Source: Rubrivivax sp. (GTDB lineage Bacteria > Pseudomonadota > Gammaproteobacteria > Burkholderiales > Burkholderiaceae_C). Taken from it: DNA of 64,000 nucleotides. Positions 9,162-18,185 of this stretch are shown one piece after another. The stretch lies in NCBI GenBank assembly GCA_022842595.1, contig JALHPF010000008.1, positions 1 through 64,000 on the forward strand. The letters run 5' to 3'. Every line of letters begins with the position of its first letter. Within the stretch, counting starts at the first letter, position 1. Under the pieces are notes generated by a model. That model was not told the DNA's origin. It saw only the letters and a list, made by a program, of their open reading frames with translations, and did not search any database. A program made the translations under genes and the position numbers.

Positions 9162-9956
9162 TCAACGCTGCGGAACCGCCGCACTGCCGGCCATCAGGCC
9201 GCCATCGACGTGCAGTTCGCTGCCGGTCATGTACAGGCACTCGTCGCTGGCCAGCAGCACCGCCAACGCGGCCACTTCAGAGGGCTCGCCGAAACGGCGC
9301 AGCGGTGTGTCAGCCACCATCGCGGCCATCTGCGCCACGCGCTCGGCACCCTGGCCCAGCATCGGTTCCCACATCGGCGTCAGCACGGCCGCAGGCAGGA
9401 TGGCGTTGCAGCGCACCGGAAGCCGCTGCTCGGCGCAGTACAGCGCCACGCTGCGCGTGTGGTTGACGACGGCGGCCTTGCTGGCCGCATAGGCTGCCGC
9501 CGCGGGCACGCCGACACGGCCGCTGCGTGAGGCGATGTTGATGATGCTGCCAGCTTGTGTGCCCCGCCGCATGGCACGCAGCGCATGCTTGCAGCCCAGG
9601 AATACGCCATCCAGGTTGGTGCGCATCACGGACTGCCAGTCGGCCAGTGCAGCGTGTTCGGGGTCATGGGCGGCGCCTTGCTCCAACCCGCTGATGCCGG
9701 CGTTGTTGACCAGCACGTCCAGCCGGCCATGGCTGTCGAGCACGCGCGCCATGGCGCCGATCCAGCCGAGTTCCTCTTGCACATCCAGCTTCAGCCATGC
9801 CGTGCCAAGGCTGTCGGCGGTGGTGCGGCCACCCGGCTCGTCGATGTCGCTCACGATCACGAAAGCGCCTTCAGCAACGAAAGCCTGCGCGATGGCGGCG
9901 CCTATGCCACGCGCTGCGCCCGTGACCAGTGCCACCTTGCGTTCCAGTCGGTTCAT
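9162..9956 (-). CDS. short-chain dehydrogenase/reductase (classical SDR)
   Basis: This is a 264-residue classical SDR, an NAD(P)-dependent oxidoreductase. The nucleotide-binding motif TGAARGIG is at residues 12-19 and NNAG at 84-87. The catalytic Ser is within NIASRSG (about 143), and YAASK gives Tyr156 and Lys160. Asp37/Asp39 at the end of the second strand (IVSDID) favours NAD over NADP. The C-terminal [11 protein letters not shown] segment is the usual family end. Sequence style is that of hydroxysteroid or cyclopentanol dehydrogenases, but the substrate cannot be read from sequence. It overlaps the preceding gene by 4 bp and is followed closely by another gene, so it is the middle of a three-gene operon. 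Confidence 0.9.
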   Translation of the reverse strand: MNRLERKVALVTGAARGIGAAIAQAFVAEGAFVIVSDIDEPGGRTTADSLGTAWLKLDVQEELGWIGAMARVLDSHGRLDVLVNNAGISGLEQGAAHDPEHAALADWQSVMRTNLDGVFLGCKHALRAMRRGTQAGSIINIASRSGRVGVPAAAAYAASKAAVVNHTRSVALYCAEQRLPVRCNAILPAAVLTPMWEPMLGQGAERVAQMAAMVADTPLRRFGEPSEVAALAVLLASDECLYMTGSELHVDGGLMAGSAAVPQR

Positions 9957-10645
9957 GTCGTTTCCTTTCGCACCTGGTTCGGGCTCAACCCAGCGTCAAA
10001 GCAGGGTCGAACAACAGCCCAAGCGCCAGGGTTACCTGGGCAAGGGCGGCCTGCACTTCCTGCCAGCGGCAATGGCGAGCCCGCCAGCGCGTGCTCCGAA
10101 CGGATGTCGATGACGCCGCCGCCGAAGGTCGATTTCCCCTCGCGTGCCTGGCGGGCGGCGGCGCCAGCCCGCCTCGGTTCCGTCAGCTGCAACGCACCAG
10201 ACACGGGCCCGGTAAAGCGGCAACTCAAAGCAAGTGGCCAGGCCGGGGTGTCAATGATGCCCACCGTGACGGCGGTGGCGCGGCCGTCACAGCGCCCTCT
10301 GGCTTCAGGATGCTCGAACCCGACAGACACGCGGTCGAGCCGTAGCCTGTCGAAGACCGACAGCGAGTCGCCTGTGCGCCGGAACGTGACGAGCTGCCCA
10401 TCAAACGTGAAGCGACCGCTGCGACCAGCGCCCAGGCCTTCGAACGGCAACGGCATGACCGCCTCCAGACCTGCCGGCAAGGCCATGCGGGCGGGTGGCA
10501 ACGCGGCGCACGCCACTGGGCACAGGCTGGCGGCCACCAGCAGCGCCGAGCGCCAAGCGTGGTCAGCTGCATTCCGGACAAGGGCTGTGCTGCGACCCGT
10601 GCACGATGGGAAACGGCAGGCTAGGCAGGATGGGTTGGTCGTCAT
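9953..10645 (-). CDS. hypothetical exported protein
   Basis: This is an open frame of up to 230 residues whose stop overlaps the SDR start in an ATGA arrangement, which supports translation. A hydrophobic stretch ([20 protein letters not shown]) near residues 31-50 could be a signal peptide, perhaps with a lipobox-like Cys, if the true start lies inside the annotated frame. The later part is a beta-rich domain ([20 protein letters not shown]). I recognise no family, and the start codon is uncertain. Confidence 0.5.
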   Translation of the reverse strand: MTTNPSCLACRFPSCTGRSTALVRNAADHAWRSALLVAASLCPVACAALPPARMALPAGLEAVMPLPFEGLGAGRSGRFTFDGQLVTFRRTGDSLSVFDRLRLDRVSVGFEHPEARGRCDGRATAVTVGIIDTPAWPLALSCRFTGPVSGALQLTEPRRAGAAARQAREGKSTFGGGVIDIRSEHALAGSPLPLAGSAGRPCPGNPGAWAVVRPCFDAGLSPNQVRKETT

Positions 10646-11451
10646 CGCGGGTCCTGTTGCAGAGGCAGGATTCCAGTGTCGGAACTCTGGCGTGACAGCG
10701 GCGTGACCGCTCTGGGGCGGTTGTCCGCCTCGCCAAGTCTCTCAGTTCAGAGCTCTCCGAAACGGACGGTCCTGAAAAACTGCGGCAGGCCGAGTCGAGC
10801 CAAAGAGAGGCCCAGACTCGTCGCTAGAAACCTGTCTGTCAGGGGCTCGCTGCTGCCAGGCTTTCGAGCGCGGGATGACCGGCAGCTTGGGGCCGGGCGG
10901 AGCCGACGTGAAGCTCAAACTCATTGCCTGAAACCTGCCGCCCGTCGGCGTGGGTAGCGGGGTTTTGGAGCGCATGGCGAAGGACGGTACGTGATCGCGA
11001 GTCCCAGTTCGAGGAATGCGCGGACAGCGGTGCCTTGGCAGGCTTCGCTCGTGCGTCGAGAGTCGGCTCCATGGCGCGCTCTCGTACCCACGTTGCTGTC
11101 AAGGGTTGTCCGACACCTGCCCTCAGGATGGTGCAGTTCGAAGCGTGGCCGCGTGCGCGGGCAGGTGTCCGACAACCCTTGACAACTGCTGACCGATGCG
11201 ATCGCGGCGGTTGGCGGCTCTTCCAACTTGATACGCGTACACATGGCGGCTCGGTATCGAGGCCAGAGGGCCGCGGAGGGCAGATTTCGGGCGCACACGC
11301 GAAGACCCTCACCCGGCCACAACTGGCCATTGGCATGTTCGGATTCGCCGACTGGAAGCGGAAGTTCGATGTCCAGCGCGCGCGCAACGATTGGCGACAT
11401 GGCTGGTTCATGCTGGTGCGCCAGCCGAGCAGCCGTACTGCCTCATTTGAC
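10646..11451. other. gene-poor region, about 800 bp
   Basis: No supported gene lies here. Open frames on both strands have shadow-like composition and no domain. The only clear structure is the long inverted repeat at 11097-11184. The region separates the SDR operon from the end of the purine-degradation operon. Confidence 0.5.
11097..11184. repeat. 24-bp inverted repeat with 40-nt spacer
   Basis: The left arm (11097-11120) and right arm (11161-11184) are reverse complements over 24 bp with one mismatch, both containing TGTCAAGGGTTGTC on the same relative side. The spacer is 40 nt. The stem is far longer than an ordinary terminator and has no U-tract. It could be the ends of a very small non-autonomous element, or a structured RNA. 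No target duplication is evident. Confidence 0.65.
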
Positions 11452-12708
11452 TCAGGCCAGCAGGTCCGCCAGTGCCCGGGCGACAACTTTGGTGGCGCGC
11501 CGCAGGTCTTCGAGATCGATGTGCTCATCGGCACGCTTGGCATTACTCTCCTGCACCGTACGCGGGCCGCAGCCATAGAGCACGGCCGGGATGCCCCGCT
11601 CGCAGAACAGCCGGGCATCGGTGTACAGCGGTGTGCCGGATGCCTCGATGCGCTCGCCGAACACTGCGGTGGCGTGCTCGCATAGCGCCTTCACCAGCGG
11701 CTGGTTGCCGGCCAAGGGCTTGAGCGCGTTGGCCAGCAGCATGCGCTTTACATCCACCGTGATGCCGGCTGAATCGGCCACGGCTTGCGCAATCACACCC
11801 CGGAGGGTTGCCTCCACTTCCGCGGGAATTTCCTCGGGAATCATGCGGCGATCCAGCTTGAGCACGACCTTGCCGGGGATCACGTTGGTGTTGGTGCCAC
11901 CTTCGATGAGTCCGACGTTCAGGTACGGATGCGTGATGCCCTTGACCTCGCTCTTGACCTGCTTGTAGAGCGTGTTCTGGTGGTAAAGCGCGTTCAGGAT
12001 CTTCGTGGCGGCCTGCAACGCGTCGACGCCGGTGTCGGGCACCGCCGCATGGCCCATCTTGCCGTGCACGGTGACTTCCATCTGCAGGCAGCCGTTGTGG
12101 CCTGTCACCACCTGGTAGCTGAAGCCGGCGGCGATCAGCAAGTCGGGCTTGATGAGGCCCTTGCTGAGCAGCCACCCCGGGCCGAGCTCACCGCCGAACT
12201 CTTCGTCATACGTGAAGTACAACTCCACGCCACCTTTGAGCGGCGCCTTCAGCGACTCGAGCGCGCGAGTGGCGAAGGTGAAGGTCGCGAAGTCGCACTT
12301 GCTCACCGCAGCAGCACGGCCGTAGAGCTTGCCGTCCACGACTTCGCCACCGTAGGGGTCATGCGACCAGCCTTCGCCAGGGGGCACCACGTCGCCATGG
12401 GCATTCATGCCGACGGTGCGTCCAGCGCCGTACTTGCGCCGCACGACGAGGTTGGTGATCGTTTCCAGCCCCGCGGCCTTGACCGCAGCTTCCGGGATGG
12501 CATGGCGCTCAGCGTCAAAACCGACGGCCTTCAACAGTTCGGCCGTGCGCTCGGCGTGGGGCGTGTTGTTGCCCGGCGGCGTGTCGGTGGGTACACGCAC
12601 CAGTTCCTGCAGGAAGCGAACTTCTTCGTCGAAGTGGCTGTCGATCCAGGCGTCGAGGGCGGCGTTCTGGGTGGCGTTTCGGGCGGCGTTCTGATCGGTG
12701 GTCATCAT
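11452..12708 (-). CDS. M20 family metallohydrolase (ArgE/DapE-like) of the purine operon
   Basis: This is a 418-residue M20-family di-zinc hydrolase. Visible metal-site motifs are MNAHGDVVPPG (His and Asp ligands, about residues 101-111), the catalytic pair TYDEEFGGE (about 170) and the C-terminal SGTPLYTDAR region. A lid/dimerisation domain interrupts the catalytic domain, as usual. ArgE/DapE-like members hydrolyse N-acyl or N-carbamoyl amino acids. Being last in gntR-puuE-(uraD-allC) and overlapping the fusion gene by 4 bp (ATGA), it probably acts on a ureido intermediate released after allantoate, such as ureidoglycine or ureidoglycolate. That role is inferred from position only. Confidence 0.85.
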   Translation of the reverse strand: MMTTDQNAARNATQNAALDAWIDSHFDEEVRFLQELVRVPTDTPPGNNTPHAERTAELLKAVGFDAERHAIPEAAVKAAGLETITNLVVRRKYGAGRTVGMNAHGDVVPPGEGWSHDPYGGEVVDGKLYGRAAAVSKCDFATFTFATRALESLKAPLKGGVELYFTYDEEFGGELGPGWLLSKGLIKPDLLIAAGFSYQVVTGHNGCLQMEVTVHGKMGHAAVPDTGVDALQAATKILNALYHQNTLYKQVKSEVKGITHPYLNVGLIEGGTNTNVIPGKVVLKLDRRMIPEEIPAEVEATLRGVIAQAVADSAGITVDVKRMLLANALKPLAGNQPLVKALCEHATAVFGERIEASGTPLYTDARLFCERGIPAVLYGCGPRTVQESNAKRADEHIDLEDLRRATKVVARALADLLA

Positions 12709-14483
12709 GATTGTTCGGTAGCAAGTTGATCGAGCAGGTTCTGAAATGCCTGCACGCAGAGTTCGGCGTCGTCGTTGGTGATCGACTCCAGCGGGTTGTG
12801 GCTGATCCCGGCATTGAGGCCGCGCATGAACAGCATCGCCTGCGGCATGATTTCATGCAGCTTCATCGCGTCGTGTCCGGCACCGCTGGGCATGCGGTGA
12901 AGGGGCAGGCCGAGTGCCGAAACGGCACGTTCCCAACGCGATTGCCAGGGCGCCGAGGACGGAGCGGCGGCGGCGCGCACCGTCTCTTCGAGCTTGAAAT
13001 GCAGGCCGCGCCGGACGCAGATGCGCTTCAACTCATCGCGCACATCGCTGGCGCAGGCGTCGCGCACCGCGTTGGTGGTGGCGCGGATGTCCAGGCTGAA
13101 CTTGCAGCGACCTGGCACCACGTTGATCGAACCACTGGGCACTTCCAGCATGCCCACGGTACCCACCAGATGCGGCACTGCTGCAGCCCGCTTCTCGACA
13201 AACAGCACCAACTCGGCCACCGCAGCGGCCGCGTCGCGGCGCCGGTCCATCGGCGTGGTGCCCGCATGGCTGGCCATGCCGACGACCTCGCCGACATAAC
13301 GCACGCTGCCATTGATCGAGGTCACGATGCCCAGCGGCATATCGATCTCGTTGAGCACCGGGCCCTGCTCGATGTGCACTTCGACGAATCCCAGGTACTT
13401 CGACGCATCGCGCGTCAGCTTCGGAATGTCTTCGATGCACAGGCCGGCGTGCACCATCGCCTCCCGCATCGAGATGCCGTCGGCGTCCTTCTGATCGAGC
13501 CAGGCCATGTCGAAGTGGCCGGTCAGCGCGCCAGAGCCCAGGAACACCGCTTTGTAGCGCTGGCCTTCCTCCTCAGAAAAGCCCACCACTTCGAAACCGA
13601 AGGGCAGTCGGCGGCCCTGGGCGTGCAACTCGCGCACGCAGGCCATCGGCACCAGGATACCCAGCCGCCCGTCGTATTTGCCGCCGTTGCGCACGGTGTC
13701 GTAGTGGCTGCCCGTCATCAGGCGTTTGGCGCTGCGGTCGGCGCCATGGTAGAGGCCGACCACGTTGCCCACCGCGTCGATCTCGACCTCGTCGAATCCG
13801 CAATCGGACTTCATCCAGTGCGCCAGGCGCTGGGCGCAGGCTCGGTGCGCATCGGTGAGGTAAGTGACGGTCAGCTCGCCACGCTCGGCATAGCCGGGGT
13901 CGCTGTGGGTGGACAGCCGTTCAGCCCAATCCCAGACCTGGTTGCCGAGGTCGGGCGTGTGGCCGAACTTGTCGTTGAGGCGGATCTCTGCGATGCGATG
14001 GATGTTGCGCAGGCATTCGGCCAGCTCGAAGTCCGGGTGGTTGTCCAGACGCCGCTCGAACGTCGCAATGATCTCGGCCTTGGGCAGACCCAGGCCACGC
14101 GGCCCACGCACGGCCAGAATGAACGGGAACCCGAACCTGGCGTTGTAGTCGGCATTGAGCTGCTGGATCTTCGCGAACTCAGCCGGCGTGCAGTCGGTGA
14201 GGCCGGCCTTGCTTTGCTCGTTCGTGGATTCGGCTGTCAGTGTCTTGCTGACCATGGCCTTGCCCGCCAGCTCTGGGTGGGCGCGGATCAGGCCCAACTG
14301 CGGTTCACGGCCTGCTTGGCGCACCACCTGGGCCAGTGCCAGCTTCAGGTGCACCAGGCTGGCAAAGGGGCGGTGCCCGGCCGCGCGCTCAGCGATCCAG
14401 GGTGAGTGTTCATAAATGCCGTCCAGCAACTCCACGAACTGGGCCACACCGGCGGCATTGATCTGTTCAAGCGTGAGGGTCAC
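12705..14483 (-). CDS. fused OHCU decarboxylase / allantoate amidohydrolase (UraD-AllC)
   Basis: This bifunctional protein has 592 residues. Residues 1-170 are 2-oxo-4-hydroxy-4-carboxy-5-ureidoimidazoline decarboxylase (UraD), with LIRAHPELAGKA, LTAESTNEQSKAGL and FGFPFILAVRG. It makes S-allantoin from OHCU. From about 180 to the end it is an M20-type allantoate amidohydrolase, with zinc-site motif TGSHYDTVRNGGKYDGRLG, the catalytic GFSEEEGQRYK and VEVHIEQGPVLN; it makes ureidoglycine from allantoate. The start is GTG 14483: GGGAG lies at the end of puuE and the UraD fold begins VTLTLEQINAAG. A longer frame would run into puuE. The two activities flank the allantoinase step encoded by the gene just upstream. 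Confidence 0.9.
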   Translation of the reverse strand: MTLTLEQINAAGVAQFVELLDGIYEHSPWIAERAAGHRPFASLVHLKLALAQVVRQAGREPQLGLIRAHPELAGKAMVSKTLTAESTNEQSKAGLTDCTPAEFAKIQQLNADYNARFGFPFILAVRGPRGLGLPKAEIIATFERRLDNHPDFELAECLRNIHRIAEIRLNDKFGHTPDLGNQVWDWAERLSTHSDPGYAERGELTVTYLTDAHRACAQRLAHWMKSDCGFDEVEIDAVGNVVGLYHGADRSAKRLMTGSHYDTVRNGGKYDGRLGILVPMACVRELHAQGRRLPFGFEVVGFSEEEGQRYKAVFLGSGALTGHFDMAWLDQKDADGISMREAMVHAGLCIEDIPKLTRDASKYLGFVEVHIEQGPVLNEIDMPLGIVTSINGSVRYVGEVVGMASHAGTTPMDRRRDAAAAVAELVLFVEKRAAAVPHLVGTVGMLEVPSGSINVVPGRCKFSLDIRATTNAVRDACASDVRDELKRICVRRGLHFKLEETVRAAAAPSSAPWQSRWERAVSALGLPLHRMPSGAGHDAMKLHEIMPQAMLFMRGLNAGISHNPLESITNDDAELCVQAFQNLLDQLATEQS

Positions 14484-14487
14484 GAAT

Positions 14488-15468
14488 TCACTCCCAGACA
14501 AAGGCGGTGTCAGCGTTGAACGGAAAACGGGTCTTCCAATGCCTCGCGATGTCGATGCGCCGCGCCACCCACACGCGATCGTGGGCCTGCACATGGTCGA
14601 GAAAGCGCTGCAAGGCACGCATGCGGCCGGGCCGGCCCAGGATGCGGCAATGCATGCCGATGCTCATCATCGAGGGGCGGTCATCACCTTCGGCGTAGTG
14701 CACGTCGAACGCGTCGCACAGGTAGTGGAAGAACTCGTCGCCATGTGAGTAGCCCTGCGGCAGCGCGAAGCGCATGTCGTTGGCGTCCAGCGTGTAAGGC
14801 AGCACGAGGTGCGGCGCCAGCGCGCCGTCACTCTTGCGCACCTGCAGCCAGAAGGGCAGGTCGTCGCCGTAGTAGTCGCTGTCGTATTCGAAGCCGCCGA
14901 AGTCGGCGACGATGCGGCGGGTGTTCGGGCTGTCGCGCCCGGTGTACCAGCCCAGCGGTCGTTCGCCGGTCAGTGCCTGAATGCGTTGCATGGCCAGTGC
15001 CATGTGCGCGCGTTCGGTGGCCTCGTCGACATTCTGGTAATTGATCCAGCGCCAGCCGTGACAAGCGATCTCGTGGCCCAGTTCCTTGAAGGCAGCGGTC
15101 ACGTCGGGGCAACGCTCCAGTGCCATGCCCACACCAAAAACCGTCAAGGGCAGTCTGCGACGCTCGAACTCGCGCAGGATACGCCAGACGCCGACACGCG
15201 ACCCGTACTCATAGATCCCCTCCATGCTGAGATGGCGGTCAGGGAAGGCTGGCGGACTGAACATTTCCGAAAGGAACTGCTCACTGCCAGCATCGCCATG
15301 CAGGACGGAGTTCTCACCGCCTTCTTCGACGTTCAGCACGAACTGGACGGCCACGCGGGCCTTGCCGGGCCATTGGGCGAAAGGCGGGTTGCGGCCGTAG
15401 CCGCCGAGGTCACGGGGATAACGCGGGTCACGCGGGTCACGCCGATTCAGGGTGGAGGCGTCAGCCAT
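14488..15468 (-). CDS. puuE: allantoinase PuuE (polysaccharide deacetylase fold)
   Basis: The 326-residue protein matches PuuE, the allantoinase built on the carbohydrate-esterase-4 (NodB) fold and unrelated to amidohydrolase-type AllB. It begins with an Arg/Asp/Pro-rich lead, then the family string VAVQFVLNVEEGGENSVLHG, GHEIACHGWRWINYQNV (metal/His region) and RPLGWYTGRDSPNTRRIV. It opens the hydantoin ring of allantoin to give allantoate. It lies 6 bp after the gntR stop and 4 bp before the uraD-allC start, so it is clearly in the same transcript. The length is normal for the family. Confidence 0.93.
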   Translation of the reverse strand: MADASTLNRRDPRDPRYPRDLGGYGRNPPFAQWPGKARVAVQFVLNVEEGGENSVLHGDAGSEQFLSEMFSPPAFPDRHLSMEGIYEYGSRVGVWRILREFERRRLPLTVFGVGMALERCPDVTAAFKELGHEIACHGWRWINYQNVDEATERAHMALAMQRIQALTGERPLGWYTGRDSPNTRRIVADFGGFEYDSDYYGDDLPFWLQVRKSDGALAPHLVLPYTLDANDMRFALPQGYSHGDEFFHYLCDAFDVHYAEGDDRPSMMSIGMHCRILGRPGRMRALQRFLDHVQAHDRVWVARRIDIARHWKTRFPFNADTAFVWE

Positions 15469-15474
15469 CTTGAA

Positions 15475-16200
15475 TCAACCCTGAGGCCGCAGCGCGGCGG
15501 AAAGATCGACGGTATGCGGGTCGAGACGAAGGTTCTTCTCGACAGCCGAAATATGGTGTTCCATCAGCTTGGCAGCCAGGCGCGAATCCCGCTTTTCGAG
15601 TGCGTCCACGATCTGGACATGCTCCTCGAGCGAATGCTCTGCAGAGTGGGAGGACTGGTACATCAGCGCAATCAGCGACGAGCGGCTGAGCAGATCCACC
15701 AGCAACTGTGCCAACACCTCGTTACCCAGCATCCGGGCCAGCACCGCATGAAAGTCGGCCAGCAGCCGGGTGCGGCCCGCCACATCGGTGCGTGCGATCG
15801 CAGCCGCCTCATCACGAAGGTGGGTGCGCAGTTCGGCAATCTGTCGGTCGGTGATGCGGGCGCAGAGCTGGCGTACCAGCGCGCTCTCGAGCATGCCGCG
15901 CACCTCGAACACCTGGCGGGCCTCGTCAACACTGGGCATCGCAACGAATGCGCCGCGCGCCGGCTCCAGCGTGACCAGGCGATCGCGACTGAGCTGATTC
16001 AAGGCTTGCCGGACCAGAGTGCGGGACACCTCGAAGATGTCGGCAAGCTTTTGCTCGGACAGTTTGGTACCGGGCATCAGGCGGCGCTCGACGATGGCGG
16101 TGGTGACCGACTCAACGATGCGCTCGGTCGCACCCGCCGGCGGAGCGCGGTTGGGCGTTGTCGTCGGAACAACTTTGAGTGGTGTGCGAGGTCGAGCCAC
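15475..16200 (-). CDS. GntR/FadR-type regulator of the purine genes
   Basis: A 241-residue GntR-family regulator. An N-terminal winged helix-turn-helix spans about residues 25-95 (GTKLSEQKLADIFEVSRTLVRQALNQL), followed by an all-helical FCD effector domain (EVRGMLESALVRQL, the FHAVLARMLGN metal-site helix, and a C-terminal HHISAVEKNL His pair). It is the first gene of the left operon and faces uraH. A perfect 14-bp palindrome lies 36 bp upstream of its start, so it probably represses both itself and the divergent genes until a purine breakdown product binds. Confidence 0.9.
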   Translation of the reverse strand: MARPRTPLKVVPTTTPNRAPPAGATERIVESVTTAIVERRLMPGTKLSEQKLADIFEVSRTLVRQALNQLSRDRLVTLEPARGAFVAMPSVDEARQVFEVRGMLESALVRQLCARITDRQIAELRTHLRDEAAAIARTDVAGRTRLLADFHAVLARMLGNEVLAQLLVDLLSRSSLIALMYQSSHSAEHSLEEHVQIVDALEKRDSRLAAKLMEHHISAVEKNLRLDPHTVDLSAALRPQG

Positions 16201-16235
16201 GGCTTGAGCTTGATTCAGGTTGAAGGTGTGCGCGC

Positions 16236-16249
16236 AAGTGTATACACTT
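16236..16249. promoter_or_regulatory. GntR-type operator palindrome
   Basis: AAGTGTATACACTT is a perfect 14-bp palindrome inside a longer near-palindrome bounded by GCGC on both sides. It lies in the 146-bp divergent region between gntR (minus) and uraH (plus). The spacing suits autoregulation together with control of uraH. Assignment to this GntR protein rests on position and on the second, partial copy at 16762-16778. Confidence 0.75.
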
Positions 16250-16346
16250 TGCGCCGGCGATCAAGTGATTTCCTTCGGTTTTGTCCAGTCGCCCGAGCGA
16301 CGCGACAGTGCAAGCCATTGCCCCCCTTCACCATCAAAGGAATCCT

Positions 16347-16703
16347 GTGGGACACCTCAGCACCCATGTTCTCGACACCATGAACGGCTGCCCCGCTGCC
16401 GGTATGCGCGTCGCGTTGCAGCGTCTGGACGGCGCTCAAGTCGTCACTCTCAAGACCTTCGCGCTGAACGCCGATGGCAGGAACGACGGCGGTGCTTTGC
16501 TCGATGCGCAAAGCATGGCGGTGGGCCGGTACCGCCTCGTGTTTTCAGTGGCGCCTTACTTCCTGGCCCTGGGCGTGAAGCTGTCAGAGCCCGCTTTCAT
16601 CGACGACGTGTTGCTCGACTTCGGCATCGCAGATGCCGGCGGCCGGTACCACGTGCCCCTGCTGGTATCCCCGTGGGCGTATTCCACCTACCGGGGGTCG
16701 TGA
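16347..16703 (+). CDS. uraH: 5-hydroxyisourate hydrolase
   Basis: The 118-residue transthyretin-related protein hydrolyses 5-hydroxyisourate to OHCU. The first signature is MGHLSTHVLDTMNGCPAAGM and the C-terminal signature is SPWAYSTYRGS, the YRGS tail that distinguishes HIU hydrolases from transthyretin. The start is GTG 16347, with AAAGGAATCCT just upstream. A longer frame reaching 16281 would run into the promoter and would not match the family N-terminus. It is separated from puuD by 211 bp that contain a second operator-like site. Confidence 0.93.
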   Translation: MGHLSTHVLDTMNGCPAAGMRVALQRLDGAQVVTLKTFALNADGRNDGGALLDAQSMAVGRYRLVFSVAPYFLALGVKLSEPAFIDDVLLDFGIADAGGRYHVPLLVSPWAYSTYRGS

Positions 16704-16761
16704 CGCCGGGTCACCTTATTGAGTGCAATCGCGGGTTTGCACCAACTGTGACCTGAATACT

Positions 16762-16778
16762 AAACTGCATACACTTTG
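16762..16778. promoter_or_regulatory. second, degenerate GntR operator upstream of puuD
   Basis: The sequence AACTGCATACACTTTG repeats the right half (ATACACTTTG) of the palindrome at 16236-16249, with a weaker left half. It lies about 140 bp upstream of puuD. A shared half-site in the two regulatory regions of the pathway supports one regulator acting on both. Confidence 0.5.
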
Positions 16779-16914
16779 TCTTCGTCGCCGCGGAGCCCCA
16801 CCAAAGCCTTCACAGGCACAGCGGGTTTGCGACGGATGCTTCTCACAGAGCCCGCTGTGGTGAGAGGAAAGCCAGCCGGATTCGGTTGGCTTTCCCGACC
16901 CTTTGGAGACTCCT

Positions 16915-18120
16915 GTGGACGCATACCTGCTCGACACGGTGAACATGCTGCTGCGCTGGGCGCACATCATCACCGGCATTGCCTGGATTGGTGCATCCTT
17001 CTACTTCGTATCGCTGGACAACAGCCTGACGCCGCCGAAGGACCAGAAAGACGTCGACAAGGGCGTCGGCGGCGAGCAGTGGGGCGTGCATGGCGGCGGC
17101 TTCTACCACCACCAGAAGTACCCGGTCTCGCCCGGCTATGTGCCTGACCAGCTGCACTGGTCGATGTGGGAGAGCTACTCCACCTGGCTGACGGGCTTTG
17201 CCCTCTTCACGGTGCTGTACCTGTTCAACGCCAGTACCTTCCTGATCGACAAGAGCTTGTTCGACTGGTCTCCAGCCGCCGCCATCACGACGGCGCTGGC
17301 CTTCCTGGTTGCGTTCTGGGTGCTGTACGACTTGATCTGCCGCACCCTGGGGCGTGGCAAGCATGGCGACCTGGTGGTCGGTGGCTGCGTGTTTGTGTTG
17401 ATCGTGGTCGCCGCCTGGGCGTCGTGCCACCTGTTTGCCGGCAGGGCCGCCTTCCTGCTGGTCGGCGCCATGGTCGCCACGACCATGAGCGGCAATGTGT
17501 TCTTCTGGATCATCCCCGGTCAGCGCAAGGTGGTCGCAGCCATCAAGGCCGGCCAGCCGGTGGACCCGGTGCATGGCCAGCGCGGCAAGCAGCGCAGCGT
17601 GCACAACACCTTTTTCACGTTGCCCGTGTTGTTCTCCATGATGAGCAACCACTACGGGTTCACTTACACCGCCGAACACAACTGGGTGGTGCTGGTGGCC
17701 ATCATGACGGCTGGTGCGTTGATCCGCTTGTCCTTTGCGCTGCGTCACAAGGCCTTGGCCTTTGGAAAACCCGTGCCTTGGCACTTCGCCGTCATCGGTA
17801 CCGCGCTGCTGATCGGCACCTTGTGGGCCATCCGGCCTGCGCCGCAGCCCGCAGCGCTGGCTGGTGCGCCTGTTGCGCCCGCCAGGTTTGCGGATGTGCA
17901 GGCGGTGGTGGCACAGCGTTGCGTGGTGTGCCACGGCCCAGCGCTGCAGAGCAAGAACGTGCGTCTGGACACACCGGACGAGCTCTCAAAGCATGCGCAG
18001 GCGGTCTACCAGCAGGTGGTGGTTCTCAAGCTCATGCCGATGAATAACGCCACCCAGATCACCGATGACGAACGAGTGCTCATCAAGCGCTGGTTCGAGT
18101 CTGGCGCCCCGAAGAACTGA
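16915..18120 (+). CDS. puuD: membrane-bound urate oxidase PuuD
   Basis: The 401-residue protein is PuuD-like: an N-terminal urate hydroxylase membrane domain with about eight hydrophobic helices and several conserved His residues (LLRWAHIITGIAWIGASFYF; WGVHGGGFYHHQKY), followed by a C-terminal c-type cytochrome domain with the haem motif CVVCH near residue 335 and a distal Met in LKLMPMNN. The family oxidises urate to 5-hydroxyisourate and passes electrons to the respiratory chain instead of making peroxide. GTG 16915 is preferred over the in-frame TTG at 16903 because GGAG lies 7 bp before it. Confidence 0.93.
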   Translation: MDAYLLDTVNMLLRWAHIITGIAWIGASFYFVSLDNSLTPPKDQKDVDKGVGGEQWGVHGGGFYHHQKYPVSPGYVPDQLHWSMWESYSTWLTGFALFTVLYLFNASTFLIDKSLFDWSPAAAITTALAFLVAFWVLYDLICRTLGRGKHGDLVVGGCVFVLIVVAAWASCHLFAGRAAFLLVGAMVATTMSGNVFFWIIPGQRKVVAAIKAGQPVDPVHGQRGKQRSVHNTFFTLPVLFSMMSNHYGFTYTAEHNWVVLVAIMTAGALIRLSFALRHKALAFGKPVPWHFAVIGTALLIGTLWAIRPAPQPAALAGAPVAPARFADVQAVVAQRCVVCHGPALQSKNVRLDTPDELSKHAQAVYQQVVVLKLMPMNNATQITDDERVLIKRWFESGAPKN

Positions 18121-18185
18121 GCCCCCTGCGCCGAGCTCAATCGGTGCCCTTTGCCCCAAGCCACACATTCAGTGAGGAGACACCG

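Noticed and set aside
10839-11618. Minus-strand frame of 259 codons in the gene-poor region
   Set aside because: It overlaps the end of the M20 gene, has shadow-like Ser/Arg/Pro composition and lacks a start signal.
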